A stretch of DNA of 42,172 nucleotides from Enterococcus mundtii (GTDB lineage Bacteria > Bacillota > Bacilli > Lactobacillales > Enterococcaceae). The stretch is from positions 1 to 42,172 of the forward strand of contig NZ_PUAP01000036.1 in assembly GCF_002947535.1 (NCBI RefSeq), given 5' to 3'. The first letter of the stretch is position 1; each line of letters starts with the position of its first letter. The notes under the pieces were generated by a model that was given only the letters and a program-made list of their open reading frames with translations, searched no databases and was not told the DNA's origin. Of the stretch, positions 17,297 to 25,815 are shown piece after piece. The position numbers were made by a program, and so were the translations under genes.

Positions 17297-17436
17297 GAGG
17301 TTCCAAAGCAATAACCGTTCTTTTCTGTAATACAGCTGTTTTGAAGGTGTTGAATGTTCGCTATTTCACAAAGAAAAAGGATGAAAACGATTGAAATTTT
17401 AGCAATTGTTCGTTAGAATTAAACAGGTAAAATAAT

Positions 17437-17445
17437 TGTTATAAT
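17437..17445 (+). promoter_or_regulatory. Extended -10 promoter for the ytxK-like gene
   Basis: TGTTATAAT is a perfect -10 with the TGn extension, 22 bp before the chosen start codon. No good -35 is present at 16-18 bp. It gives the methyltransferase and possibly ackA a promoter independent of comG. Confidence 0.55.
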
Positions 17446-17467
17446 ATATCTAGAAATGAGGCGCACG

Positions 17468-18475
17468 ATGTTACCAGAAAAAATGGAACAAGGGTTTGAG
17501 CAAAACCTGGAAGCTATTCAGCTTTTACAAAACGCATTGGGAACTTCTTTTTTAGAAGCTTATGTTGAAAATGCCGAAAATTTAAGAGACAACTATCAAG
17601 TACGTGTAGTAGATGGCGTACCAAATGAAAAGACAGCCCAAAAGATCTCAGAGCTTTATCAAAAACTGAGTGAGTTATCTTTCGAACCGGAAGAGTGGCG
17701 TCGTTTGTCGCAGTTGCTTTTGTTAAAGGGAAGTCAAACCGAGCACTTACAAGCAAACCATCAATTGACACCAGATAGTATTGGTTTCTTGTTTGTTTTC
17801 TTGATCGAACAACTATTCCCAGATCATAAAGAAAAAATCGGTGTCTTGGATATTTCAGCAGGAATGGGCAATTTGTTATTAACAGTTCTTTTAAACCTAA
17901 AGATTGCCGGATACCACACAGAAGGTTTTGGTGTGGATATCGATGATACACTACTGGCTGTTGCGGCTTCTACAAGTGAGTTGACGCAAGCGAGTGTTCA
18001 ATACTTTCACCAAGATGGATTACAAGACTTATTGATCGAACCAGTTGATGTCGCTATCAGTGACTTGCCAATCGGATTTTATCCGAATGATCAAAAAGCG
18101 CAAGACTTTTTGACAAGCGCGACAGAAGGTCACAGTTATGCTCATCATCTTTTATTGGAACAAGCAATGAAATACGTCAAGCCAGATGGCTTCGGTTTGT
18201 TCTTGATGCCGAGCAATTTCTTGGAGACAGAGCAAAGCGAGTACATTAAAAAATGGTTTAAAGAAGAAGGCTATCTTCAAGGTATGATCCAATTACCGGA
18301 TGAGTTGTTCCGAAATAAGCAATCACAAAAAAGTATTTTGATTTTACAGAAAAAAGGCAAACAAGCAAAACAAACCAAAGAAGTACTGCTTGTTAAACTT
18401 GATTCACTAAAAGAACCAGAGAAGGTGACGAAGTTTTTTAACGAATTTAAAAACTGGAAATCAGCTTCCTTATAA
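17468..18475 (+). CDS. YtxK-like class I SAM-dependent methyltransferase
   Basis: 335 aa N6-adenine-type DNA methyltransferase-like protein found beside comG and ackA throughout the Bacilli. The SAM-binding motif GVLDISAGMGNLLLTVLLNL is near residues 119-138, an acidic motif GFGVDID near 153, and AISDLPIGFYP near 193-203 occupies the place of the catalytic (N/D)PP(Y/F) motif. There SDLP replaces NPPY, so activity as a DNA methylase is doubtful. I chose the ATG at 17468, where GAGG lies 7 nt upstream, rather than 17456. No restriction partner is present. Function is unknown; a link to competence is inferred only from conserved neighbourhood. Confidence 0.82.
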   Translation: MLPEKMEQGFEQNLEAIQLLQNALGTSFLEAYVENAENLRDNYQVRVVDGVPNEKTAQKISELYQKLSELSFEPEEWRRLSQLLLLKGSQTEHLQANHQLTPDSIGFLFVFLIEQLFPDHKEKIGVLDISAGMGNLLLTVLLNLKIAGYHTEGFGVDIDDTLLAVAASTSELTQASVQYFHQDGLQDLLIEPVDVAISDLPIGFYPNDQKAQDFLTSATEGHSYAHHLLLEQAMKYVKPDGFGLFLMPSNFLETEQSEYIKKWFKEEGYLQGMIQLPDELFRNKQSQKSILILQKKGKQAKQTKEVLLVKLDSLKEPEKVTKFFNEFKNWKSASL

Positions 18476-18499
18476 CTATTTACCAAAAAGGAGAGTAAC

Positions 18500-19681
18500 A
18501 TGTCAAAAACAATTGCAATCAATGCTGGAAGTTCAAGTTTAAAATGGCAGTTATACCAAATGCCAGAAGAAACTGTAGTCGCTAAAGGAATCGTTGAAAG
18601 AATTGGATTAAATGATTCAATTTTTACAATCAAGTATGGTGAAGGCCAAAAATTTGAACAAATCTTAGATATTGATGATCATGAAGTTGCTGTAAAAATG
18701 TTATTGGATCAATTGATCGAATTAAATATTTTAGGCGCATATGATGAAATCACAGGTGTCGGACATCGTGTCGTTCACGGTGGAGAAACTTATGGTGACT
18801 CTGTAGTCATTGATGAAGAAGTAATGGCACGCATCCAAGAATTAGCAGAATTTGCGCCATTGCATAATCCTGCCAACTTAATGGGAATCAAAGCATTTAA
18901 GAAAATTTTGCCAGATATCCAAAGTGTAGCTGTCTTTGATACGTCTTTCCATGCGACTATGCCGAAACACAATTACTTGTACAGCTTACCAATCGCTTAC
19001 TACGAAGATTTTAAAGTGAGAAAATATGGGTTCCACGGAACAAGTCACCGTTACGTTTCTGAACGTGCGGCAGACATGTTAGGTAAACCGATCGAAGACT
19101 TAAAAATCATTACGTGCCATTTAGGAAATGGTGCTTCGATCACTGCTGTTGACGGTGGTAAATCTGTTGATACATCAATGGGCTTCACGCCATTAGCAGG
19201 TGTAACGATGGGTACTCGTTCTGGTGATATCGATCCAGCGATCTTACCTTATCTAATGGAAAAATTATCGATCGATATCAATGAAATGGTTGATATCTTA
19301 AATAAAAAATCTGGTCTTTTAGGGTTAACAAATCTATCTAGTGATATGCGTGACCTTGAAAACAATTACGATAAAGAAGAAATCCGTTTGGCTTATGATG
19401 TGTTTGTTGACCGTATCCGTAAATACATCGGTGGCTATGTAACAACAATGAACGGTGTCGATGCAATCGTCTTTACTGCGGGTATCGGAGAAAACGATGG
19501 TCATGTGCGTAACGAAGTCATCAAAGGTATGACATGGTTTGGCTGTGAGATCGATCCAGAATTGAACAAATTACGTGGTGAAGAGTTAGACATCTCAACA
19601 AAAGACTCAAAAGTCAAAGTATTAGTCATCCCAACAGATGAAGAATTAATGATTGCACGTGACGTAGAACGCTTGCGTTAA
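18500..19681 (+). CDS. ackA: Acetate kinase
   Basis: 393 aa, full length. It interconverts acetyl phosphate plus ADP and acetate plus ATP, the final step of the ATP-yielding phosphotransacetylase-acetate kinase route. The family signatures are intact: [13 protein letters not shown] at residues 6-18, GHRVVHGGE near 88, [10 protein letters not shown] near 148, [13 protein letters not shown] near 175, [21 protein letters not shown] near 206 and FTAGIGEN near 324. AAAGGAGAG precedes the ATG. It lies 24 bp after the ytxK-like gene and ends at the 19770-19808 terminator. Confidence 0.97.
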   Translation: MSKTIAINAGSSSLKWQLYQMPEETVVAKGIVERIGLNDSIFTIKYGEGQKFEQILDIDDHEVAVKMLLDQLIELNILGAYDEITGVGHRVVHGGETYGDSVVIDEEVMARIQELAEFAPLHNPANLMGIKAFKKILPDIQSVAVFDTSFHATMPKHNYLYSLPIAYYEDFKVRKYGFHGTSHRYVSERAADMLGKPIEDLKIITCHLGNGASITAVDGGKSVDTSMGFTPLAGVTMGTRSGDIDPAILPYLMEKLSIDINEMVDILNKKSGLLGLTNLSSDMRDLENNYDKEEIRLAYDVFVDRIRKYIGGYVTTMNGVDAIVFTAGIGENDGHVRNEVIKGMTWFGCEIDPELNKLRGEELDISTKDSKVKVLVIPTDEELMIARDVERLR

Positions 19682-19769
19682 GTTGGTTCAAATAAAGAAG
19701 TAATGGATGTTTGTCCGCGTGATTTTAATGACGCTAAGAAATTAGCCGGATTAATATAAAGTTTCTATA

Positions 19770-19808
19770 AAAAGAGAGTTGGACATTGTCCAGCTCTTTT
19801 TGGTTTTT
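19770..19808 (+). terminator. ackA terminator
   Basis: A stem of about 12 bp (AAAGAG and GTTGGA on the left with TCCAGCTCTTTT on the right, one bulged A) is followed by a T-rich tract. Confidence 0.8.
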
Positions 19809-19856
19809 TGCCTGACTTAAATCAGCTGAACGAAGCTAGAAGCAACGCCTAAGAAA

Positions 19857-19894
19857 AGTATATCTTCTAGTAATAGGAAATTAGAAGATACACT
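19857..19894 (-). terminator. scrBR operon terminator
   Basis: 13-nt arms (19857-19869 with 19882-19894, 12 of 13) lie just beyond the scrR stop. On the minus strand the stem is followed by a T-rich TTTTCTT. Confidence 0.65.
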
Positions 19895-19916
19895 TTCGTT
19901 CAAATAGCTGATCATC

Positions 19917-20900
19917 TTATGTCGTGCTTCCTTGAATCAATTTCACTGGTAACACATAGTTAGATTCAAGTGGTTTCTCTGGATCTTGGATCCGTTGGAG
20001 CATTAGGTCGACTAAGATGTCAGCAATATCTGTAATTGGTTGTGCGATGGTCGAGAGCTGTGGGAAATAATTTTGAATCATTTTTGTTCCATCATACCCG
20101 ATGATTTTTATTTCTTCAGGAATTTTAATGTGCAATTCTTGACAGAGATTATAGGCTAAAATAGCAGTTAAATCATCTGTACAAAATAAAGCATCAATTG
20201 TTTCCATTTCTAAAATCCGTTTGATCTCTAAATTTTTTAAAGCAGTTGAGCGAGCAGTGGAATGAAAATGAAACACGTGCGGCTCTAACTGGAATTCTTC
20301 CATAAATGCCAAATATCCATTCAATCGTTGATTGGTCGGTGAATTTGATTCTTGGGAGCCAGTTAAAATGGCAATGTTTCTGGCACCTTTTAAATAAAGG
20401 TTTTCGGTAGCTAAGTATCCACCACGTAAATTGTCACTACTGATAATTGGAATTCCTGCTGCTAAATAGCGGTCGAAGGAGACAATGGGTAGTTCAATAT
20501 TTTCGTATTCTTGGATACCCAGATTATGCGCTCCAGCAAGGATACCATCTACTTTGTTTGCAGCTAACATGTTGAGGTAGTTTCGTTCTTTTTCTTTATT
20601 GTTTGCACTATCGCATAATATTGAACGGTATCCTAAATCAAATAGCTTACTTTCTAATTGTTCGACTAATTCACCAAAGAAAGGGTTAGCAACTGTAGGA
20701 AAAATCAAGCCAATCAATTGGGTGTTTTTTCCTTGAAGAGAACGAGCCAATGAATTGGGTTGATAATTCAATTCTTTCATTGCTTGATTTACTTTATCGA
20801 TTGTTTTTTGGCTCAGTGAGCCGTAGTTATTGATGACACGTGATACAGTGGTTGGTGAGACTCCAGCCTTTTTGGCTACATCGGTTAATTTAACAACCAT
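19917..20900 (-). CDS. scrR: LacI-family sucrose operon repressor
   Basis: 327 aa LacI/GalR-type regulator. The N-terminal helix-turn-helix LTDVAKKAGVSPTTVSRVIN (residues 5-24) and hinge helix NYQPNSLARSLQG are standard, followed by the periplasmic-binding-like effector domain (IGLIFPTVANPFFGELVEQLE onward). It sits 12 bp after scrB on the same strand, with scrA divergent, so it is read as the sucrose-specific repressor. Three CG-centred LacI-type operator-like sites lie in the scrB-scrA promoter region. The effector is inferred from context, likely sucrose-6-phosphate or a fructose phosphate. Confidence 0.88.
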   Translation of the reverse strand: MVVKLTDVAKKAGVSPTTVSRVINNYGSLSQKTIDKVNQAMKELNYQPNSLARSLQGKNTQLIGLIFPTVANPFFGELVEQLESKLFDLGYRSILCDSANNKEKERNYLNMLAANKVDGILAGAHNLGIQEYENIELPIVSFDRYLAAGIPIISSDNLRGGYLATENLYLKGARNIAILTGSQESNSPTNQRLNGYLAFMEEFQLEPHVFHFHSTARSTALKNLEIKRILEMETIDALFCTDDLTAILAYNLCQELHIKIPEEIKIIGYDGTKMIQNYFPQLSTIAQPITDIADILVDLMLQRIQDPEKPLESNYVLPVKLIQGSTT

Positions 20901-20912
20901 TTAACTTACCCT

Positions 20913-22391
20913 CTATTCATTCATTTTACGTAACTTCCAAAGCGTTCCTGAGAAGGCATGGTCACATTCGATCAAGAGTGTGGTCTGTTCGCTTGAAGGG
21001 AAAATTCGGGCAGTAGCCGTTTGTTTACCGTCATTGATAAAGATTTCGACTACAGAAATATCAACAAAGATTTGTAAAGACAAAGGTTCTTGTGAAATTG
21101 TAAATTCTCTGGTGACACCATAATCTTCTGCAAATACTTCTCCTGATAAGCTACGATCTATTTTCATTTTACCATGCCTGCGATCGAAAGAGAGGATCAA
21201 TCCGTTATTTCCCATGGGATCACTACATAAATGAATTTTTCCACTTTGATTTTCTTTAAACTCTAAGTTGATTTCGTAGCGATTTTGCTCGGTATTTATC
21301 TGTGAGACTGATTGATTCAAAGAACATGGCGGATCAATCCGTAATTGACTCATTTCTTTTACAGGACGTTGATGGAGTGTCCCATTTTCGATCGTCAACT
21401 CTTTGACGATACTTAAACAATGAGCCCAGCCAAATGGATCAGTCGGATAACTAATTTCAGGCAACCCGATCCAACTAACTGCTAAGGCACGACCATCAGG
21501 AGCGTTGAATGCTTGAGTAGCATAAAGATCAAAGCCTTCGTCAAGATTTTTAAGGGTTGAAGGTTGGGTAAGTTGATTCGTTTCGATGTCATAGGCTTCT
21601 CCGATGATGTAAGCATTCGGGTATATATTTTGATACTCCAAATTAGACTGTTCTAAGCCTTGTGGACAAAAGAGCAATAGCGCTTTTCCGTCAATGAATA
21701 CTAAGTTAGGACACTCGATCATAAATCCCATCGATTGTTGCGTAAATTGTAAAGGACCTGCGTAAGACCAAGTGTCTAGATCGGGACTACGGTAAACTAA
21801 AATTTCCCCTTGTTTATTTTGATTTTGTGCACCCAACAATAACAAATATTCGTCTTTATAAAAAATCATTTGAGGATCTCGAAATTCTTGTGTATAGCCG
21901 TAAGGTGGCTTAGAAATCAGTGGGGTGGTTAATTTGGATAGTTCGCCATTAGGTTGCATCCATGCACCCAACTGATACGAAGTGCGTGTCCAATTTTCAT
22001 CACGGACATTGCCTGTATAGGCCAAAAATAATTTGTCATTAACCGGAAGTGCTGAACCGGAATAGACGCCATGACTATCATATGATGTGCTGGGTAGAAG
22101 TTTCAATCCTTCCTCTTGCCAATCGACTAAATTCTTAGAAGTCAAGTGGTACCAAGATTTTAACCCATGAACCGTGCCCATCGGATAAGCTTGGTAAAAT
22201 AAGTGCCATTTGTCGTTGAAAAAAGAAAAACCATTTGGGTCGTTCAACAAACCAGTAGGTGGTTGAATGTGGTAATCCAAACGCCAAGGAGAATGAGCTA
22301 CTTGTTCCTTTAACAGTGTTTGATACTCTTGAGGCCACGCCTGATAAGCTTGATAACGTAGTTGACGTGTCCATTTAAAATTATTATTCAT
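20913..22391 (-). CDS. scrB: Sucrose-6-phosphate hydrolase
   Basis: 492 aa GH32 beta-fructofuranosidase that splits sucrose-6-phosphate into glucose-6-phosphate and fructose. Catalytic motifs are intact: the nucleophile box GLLNDPNGF (Asp near residue 47), the transition-state RDP box EFRDPQ near 165 and the acid/base box IECPNL near 224. A C-terminal beta-sandwich carries the usual VDISVVEIFINDG near 450. It is intracellular with no signal peptide, consistent with a PTS product as substrate. It is co-transcribed with scrR, and the promoter has operator-like sites at 22447-22461 and 22404-22417. Confidence 0.95.
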   Translation of the reverse strand: MNNNFKWTRQLRYQAYQAWPQEYQTLLKEQVAHSPWRLDYHIQPPTGLLNDPNGFSFFNDKWHLFYQAYPMGTVHGLKSWYHLTSKNLVDWQEEGLKLLPSTSYDSHGVYSGSALPVNDKLFLAYTGNVRDENWTRTSYQLGAWMQPNGELSKLTTPLISKPPYGYTQEFRDPQMIFYKDEYLLLLGAQNQNKQGEILVYRSPDLDTWSYAGPLQFTQQSMGFMIECPNLVFIDGKALLLFCPQGLEQSNLEYQNIYPNAYIIGEAYDIETNQLTQPSTLKNLDEGFDLYATQAFNAPDGRALAVSWIGLPEISYPTDPFGWAHCLSIVKELTIENGTLHQRPVKEMSQLRIDPPCSLNQSVSQINTEQNRYEINLEFKENQSGKIHLCSDPMGNNGLILSFDRRHGKMKIDRSLSGEVFAEDYGVTREFTISQEPLSLQIFVDISVVEIFINDGKQTATARIFPSSEQTTLLIECDHAFSGTLWKLRKMNE

Positions 22392-22403
22392 AAGTACGAC
22401 TCC

Positions 22404-22461
22404 TTGTAAACGTATTCTATTATAGAATAGCTCGAACCAACATCAATGTCAAACGTATATC
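22404..22461 (-). promoter_or_regulatory. scrBR promoter with two ScrR operator-like sites
   Basis: On the minus strand a consensus -35 TTGACA (22447-22452) and -10 TATTCT (22424-22429) are separated by 17 bp. Operator-like site one, TGTCAAACGTATATC (22447-22461, plus-strand reading), covers the -35; site two, TTGTAAACGTATTC (22404-22417), lies just downstream of the start point. Both share the AAACGT core typical of LacI-family operators. Confidence 0.65.
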
Positions 22462-22522
22462 ATTATTGTTATTTGTATTATTGTTTTTCTGGTTATTTAT
22501 TTTAAAATATAAGTTTTATTTT

Positions 22523-22582
22523 TGATAAACGTTTGACAATTTAGAGGCATCGTGGCATACTCAAGCTAGGATAACGGTTACA
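22523..22582 (+). promoter_or_regulatory. scrA promoter with ScrR operator-like site and possible cre site
   Basis: A consensus -35 TTGACA (22533-22538), a 17-bp spacer and CATACT (22556-22561), preceded by TGG as an extended -10. Operator-like site three, TGATAAACGTTTGAC (22523-22537), overlaps the -35. Further down, GGATAACGGTTACA (22569-22582) matches the CcpA cre consensus at 11 of 14 positions, placed where it would block transcription. Roles are inferred. Confidence 0.6.
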
Positions 22583-22618
22583 AAAAATGAGGTTTAGATT
22601 ATATAGGGGGGACAAAAA

Positions 22619-24571
22619 GTGGATTATAAAAAAGTGGCAAAAGAAATCAATGACGCACTAGGGGAAAGTAATATCCAAGCCGCCGCACATTGTGCAACTC
22701 GTTTGCGTTTAGTATTAAAAGATCAAGCGAAAGTGAATCAAAAGGCACTAGATGCCATTGATGAAGTAAAAGGAACCTTTGAAGCAAATCATCAATTCCA
22801 AATCATTATAGGCGCAGGTGATGTGAATAACGTTTACGACGAACTTATACAGCTGACCGGTACAAAAGAAGCATCGACTGACGATTTGAAAGCGGTAGCA
22901 CAATCAGGGAAGAAACAGAATCCTTTTATGTCCTTGATCAAAGTATTGTCTGATATATTCGTACCAATTGTTCCTGCTTTAGTCGCAGGTGGGTTATTGA
23001 TGGCAATCAATAATGTTTTGACCGCACAAGATCTATTCGGACCACAATCAGTGATTGAGATGTATCCTAATTTAAAAGATGTGACTAGCATTATTAATTT
23101 ACTGGCTTCTGCTCCATTTGCATTTCTCCCGATCCTAGTAGGTTTTTCAGCAACGCGAAGATTTGGTGGCAATCCTTATCTAGGAGCAGCAATGGCAATG
23201 GCGATGGTGATGCCGGAGCTGGTCAATGGGTACAGCGTAGCAAATGCTGTGGCAGAAGGAACAATGCCTTATTGGAATATTTTTGGGTTAAACATTGCTC
23301 AAGCAGGTTACCAAGGATCGGTCTTACCAGTTTTAGCTGTTTCGTGGATTTTGGCGAATTTAGAGAAATTTTTCCATAAACGTTTACTTAATGCATTTGA
23401 TTATACATTTACACCGATGTTAGCAATTATCATTACAGGTTTTTTGACATTCGTTGTGGTTGGTCCAGTGATGCAAGCAGTCGGAGACAGCTTAACAGCA
23501 GGGTTGAGTTGGTTGTATCAAACAACTGGAGCAATCGGCTTAGGGATTTTTGGTTTGTTCTATTCACCAATCGTGATCACTGGTCTTCATCAAAGTTTTC
23601 CAGCAATTGAAACATCTTTATTGGCTGATGTGGCTCGAACGGGAGGAACATTTATTTTCCCAGTTGCTTCAATGGCAAACGTTGGACAGGGTGCAGCAAC
23701 ACTTGCCATCATGTTATTGACTAAAAATACAAAGCAAAAAAGTTTAGCAACTTCTGCTAGCATCTCTGCTTTGCTAGGAATTACAGAGCCAGCAATTTTT
23801 GGTGTCAATCTAAAATTAAAGTTTCCATTTATTTGTGGAATGATTGCTGCCGGGATCTCCTCCATGTTCATCGGTTTTTTCCATGTACTTGCTATTGCTT
23901 TAGGTCCCGCCAGCGTCATCGGCTTTATTTCAATTACACCTAATCAGATTCCTTTTTTCATGATAGGTATCCTGATCAGTTTACTTGTTGGTTTCACTAC
24001 AACATATCTTTATGGGAAAAAACATGCATACCTACTTGCTAGTGAAGAACCGGAAACAGCAGATGTACCGAGTGTTGCAAAAGAAGAGGAGGAACGTGTG
24101 ATAGAGGAAGTAATCGTCGCTCCTGTTTCTGGTGAACTGATATCACTGCAAGCAGTAAATGACCCTGTGTTTTCTCAAGAAATGATGGGGAAAGGAATAG
24201 CAATCAGACCAACGGAAGGACTTTTATTTGCTCCAGCCGATGGTGAACTGACTGTTGTTTATGAATCGAAACATGCCTATGGGTTGAAAACAGATGCTGG
24301 TGGAGAAATTTTGATCCATATCGGTATTGATACAGTTGAATTAAATGGTCAAGGGTTTTCGACAGAATTTCAGGTGGGAGATAAGGTAAAGAAAGGCCAG
24401 CTGTTGGGAAGATTTGATCAGCAAAAGCTCAAGCAAGCCGGCTATGATGGTACGGTAATGGTGATTATTACCAATTCTTTATCGTATGAATCAATTACTC
24501 CTGTTACAGAAGGCACAGTAGATAGCAAAGAAAGATTAATCATGCTACGTTCAAAGACAGAATCTAACTAA
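22619..24571 (+). CDS. scrA: Sucrose-specific PTS transporter subunit IIBCA
   Basis: 650 aa. It takes up sucrose and phosphorylates it to sucrose-6-phosphate. Domain order is IIB (residues 1-85, phosphorylated Cys25 in AAHCATRLR), IIC (about 100-465, many membrane segments, with the GITEPAIFGVNLKLKFPF loop near 389) and IIA (about 495-650, active His near 567 in ILIHIGIDTVELNGQGF). The GTG at 22619 follows AGGGGG at 8 nt. It is divergent from scrBR and shares a control region; all three PTS modules are in one chain, so only general EI and HPr are needed. The sugar is assigned from scrB and scrR next door; trehalose-type IIBCA proteins are similar in sequence. Confidence 0.92.
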   Translation: MDYKKVAKEINDALGESNIQAAAHCATRLRLVLKDQAKVNQKALDAIDEVKGTFEANHQFQIIIGAGDVNNVYDELIQLTGTKEASTDDLKAVAQSGKKQNPFMSLIKVLSDIFVPIVPALVAGGLLMAINNVLTAQDLFGPQSVIEMYPNLKDVTSIINLLASAPFAFLPILVGFSATRRFGGNPYLGAAMAMAMVMPELVNGYSVANAVAEGTMPYWNIFGLNIAQAGYQGSVLPVLAVSWILANLEKFFHKRLLNAFDYTFTPMLAIIITGFLTFVVVGPVMQAVGDSLTAGLSWLYQTTGAIGLGIFGLFYSPIVITGLHQSFPAIETSLLADVARTGGTFIFPVASMANVGQGAATLAIMLLTKNTKQKSLATSASISALLGITEPAIFGVNLKLKFPFICGMIAAGISSMFIGFFHVLAIALGPASVIGFISITPNQIPFFMIGILISLLVGFTTTYLYGKKHAYLLASEEPETADVPSVAKEEEERVIEEVIVAPVSGELISLQAVNDPVFSQEMMGKGIAIRPTEGLLFAPADGELTVVYESKHAYGLKTDAGGEILIHIGIDTVELNGQGFSTEFQVGDKVKKGQLLGRFDQQKLKQAGYDGTVMVIITNSLSYESITPVTEGTVDSKERLIMLRSKTESN

Positions 24572-24573
24572 TA

Positions 24574-24611
24574 AAAAGCATTGAGAAATTTTTATTTCTC
24601 AATGCTTTTCA
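24574..24611. terminator. Bidirectional terminator between scrA and usp
   Basis: A perfect 15-bp stem (24574-24588 with 24595-24609) with A-run and T-run ends; it serves scrA and the convergent universal stress gene. Confidence 0.88.
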
Positions 24612-24619
24612 TAAAATAA

Positions 24620-25093
24620 TCACTTATTTTCTTTTTTTGGTAATTGATTTTCTAAGTTTGTACGTACGACTAGAACATCACATGCTGCATTGCGAATAAC
24701 GTATTCTGAAACAGAACCGATAAATAGACGTTCGACTGCGTTGAGTCCAGTTGCACCTAAAAGGATCAAGTCCACTTCATGGTCTTCAGGGATTTCTTTA
24801 GCAATGATATGCTTTGGAGAACCGTATTCTACCACAGTTGTCACTTGATGTAATCCAGCTTTTTTAGCTTTCAGCTCATAATCGGCTAGTGTTTGCTTGG
24901 CCATCTCTGTTGCTTGTTCTGCCAACATGCCATCAAAGGATGAAACAGTTTGGAAAGATCGTGTGTCAATGACATGAGCTAATAAAAGCTCGCTGTTATT
25001 TCTTAAAGCAACGTTTACTGCTTTTTTAAACGCCAATTCGGCTTCTTCAGAACCGTCGACCGCAACCATGATTTTTCTATATTGTTGTAACAT
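24620..25093 (-). CDS. Universal stress protein, UspA family
   Basis: 157 aa single-domain UspA protein. The ATP-binding signature GATGLNAVERLFIGSVS (G-2x-G-9x-G-S/T) is intact near residues 127-143, with the opening IMVAVDGSEEAELAF near residues 8-22. It is therefore expected to bind ATP and respond to stress; no enzyme activity is implied. I chose the second of two in-frame ATGs (MLQQYRK): AAGGAG is 9 nt before it but only about 3 nt before the first. A perfect palindrome (25125-25143) lies in its promoter region. Confidence 0.92.
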   Translation of the reverse strand: MLQQYRKIMVAVDGSEEAELAFKKAVNVALRNNSELLLAHVIDTRSFQTVSSFDGMLAEQATEMAKQTLADYELKAKKAGLHQVTTVVEYGSPKHIIAKEIPEDHEVDLILLGATGLNAVERLFIGSVSEYVIRNAACDVLVVRTNLENQLPKKENK

Positions 25094-25124
25094 CAGCATT
25101 CACTCCTTCAAAAAAGATACTTGG

Positions 25125-25143
25125 TTTACAATTCTATTGTAAA
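25125..25143. promoter_or_regulatory. Perfect 19-bp palindrome upstream of usp
   Basis: TTTACAATTCTATTGTAAA has perfect 8-bp arms and a 3-nt centre. On the minus strand it overlaps a possible -35 TTTACA, 18 bp before TATCTT, so it could be an operator for the usp gene. It does not match the PerR, CopY or Rex consensus as I know them. A terminator role for the upstream membrane gene is less likely because no T-run follows. Confidence 0.5.
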
Positions 25144-25164
25144 GCAAATCCGTAGAAATGAGAA

Positions 25165-25452
25165 TTATTTACTGTCAGGTTTCGTCATTTTTTTGGCAAA
25201 ACCGATGCTGAAGACAGAGGCAACAGCAATTACGATGACTAAATAAAGTAATGCAAAAAAACGATGGTTGATGGCTACGACAACAAGTCCTAGAAGTCCT
25301 AAAAACGCATAGATCGAACCGAAAATACTTAGAAAATCTTGATTCTTTTTATTCTGTTCGATAAGAACGAAAAAAATCGTTTGTTTTTTAAATAAGTAAT
25401 AACTGACAAATAATAGCAATAAGGCGGCAATCGCCATCAATAAACGAATCAT
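25165..25452 (-). CDS. Small membrane protein of unknown function
   Basis: 95 aa with about three hydrophobic segments: residues 2-20 (LLMAIAALLLLFVSYYLF), about 43-57 (IYAFLGLLGLVVVAI) and about 63-85 (LLYLVIVIAVASVFSIGF), with a basic tail. I do not recognise a named family. The ATG at 25452 is chosen because AGGAG is 8 nt upstream; a longer in-frame start at 25482 would swallow that site. It lies between the 6S RNA terminator and usp on the same strand and may share a transcript with usp. Confidence 0.7.
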   Translation of the reverse strand: MIRLLMAIAALLLLFVSYYLFKKQTIFFVLIEQNKKNQDFLSIFGSIYAFLGLLGLVVVAINHRFFALLYLVIVIAVASVFSIGFAKKMTKPDSK

Positions 25453-25493
25453 TGTATCCACTCCTACTTTTTCTAAAACCAATCATACCATAA

Positions 25494-25527
25494 AAGAGGC
25501 AGCACCGATAAATCGGTACTGCCTCTT
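25494..25527 (-). terminator. Terminator downstream of 6S RNA
   Basis: A 14-bp stem (25496-25509 with 25512-25525) with a two-base loop; on the minus strand it is followed by TTTTAT. It isolates the 6S RNA from the downstream membrane-protein gene. Confidence 0.75.
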
Positions 25528-25540
25528 AATAGATAAAAAA

Positions 25541-25739
25541 ATGGTAATCTCCGTTAATGCCGTTGTTTGTCCTGTAGTATTGATCCCGCGAATTCAAGCA
25601 GGTGGGTCCCATGGTCGTCGCATCGAACTACCAAATGATAAGGCATGTTACCAGCTGTGACACAAGACAGGTCCCAAGATATCAATAAAAATGTTCGGTC
25701 AACACACAAAGAGGACAATTCGAACATCACAGATTTCCC
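25541..25739 (-). ncRNA. ssrS: 6S RNA (RNA polymerase regulator)
   Basis: An RNA of about 199 nt, with 5' end near 25739 and 3' end near 25541. The two ends pair: 5' GGAAATCTGTGATG with the region of 3' AACGGAGATTACC, and further in ATTGTCCT pairs with AGGACAA, giving the long, interrupted rod closed at its ends that is typical of 6S RNA. It has its own promoter and lies next to rarA, the usual position in Bacilli. It would bind the housekeeping RNA polymerase and mimic an open promoter. No Rfam search was possible; the call rests on structure, size and position. Confidence 0.75.
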
Positions 25740-25745
25740 ACTTCT

Positions 25746-25774
25746 ATAGTAGCACATGGATTTAAAAAGAGCAA
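25746..25774 (-). promoter_or_regulatory. 6S RNA promoter
   Basis: On the minus strand TTGCTC (25769-25774), a 17-bp spacer and TACTAT (25746-25751), the latter preceded by TGC as an extended -10. The inferred RNA start is about 7 nt further on. Confidence 0.65.
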
Positions 25775-25815
25775 TGTGGGCGCTCAATAATTTTGAACGC
25801 TTTCAATGACGGGCG

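Noticed and set aside
25554-25787. Open frame on the minus strand between the membrane gene and rarA
   Set aside because: It overlaps the 6S RNA and its promoter; it has no good ribosome site and the encoded sequence has no recognisable features.
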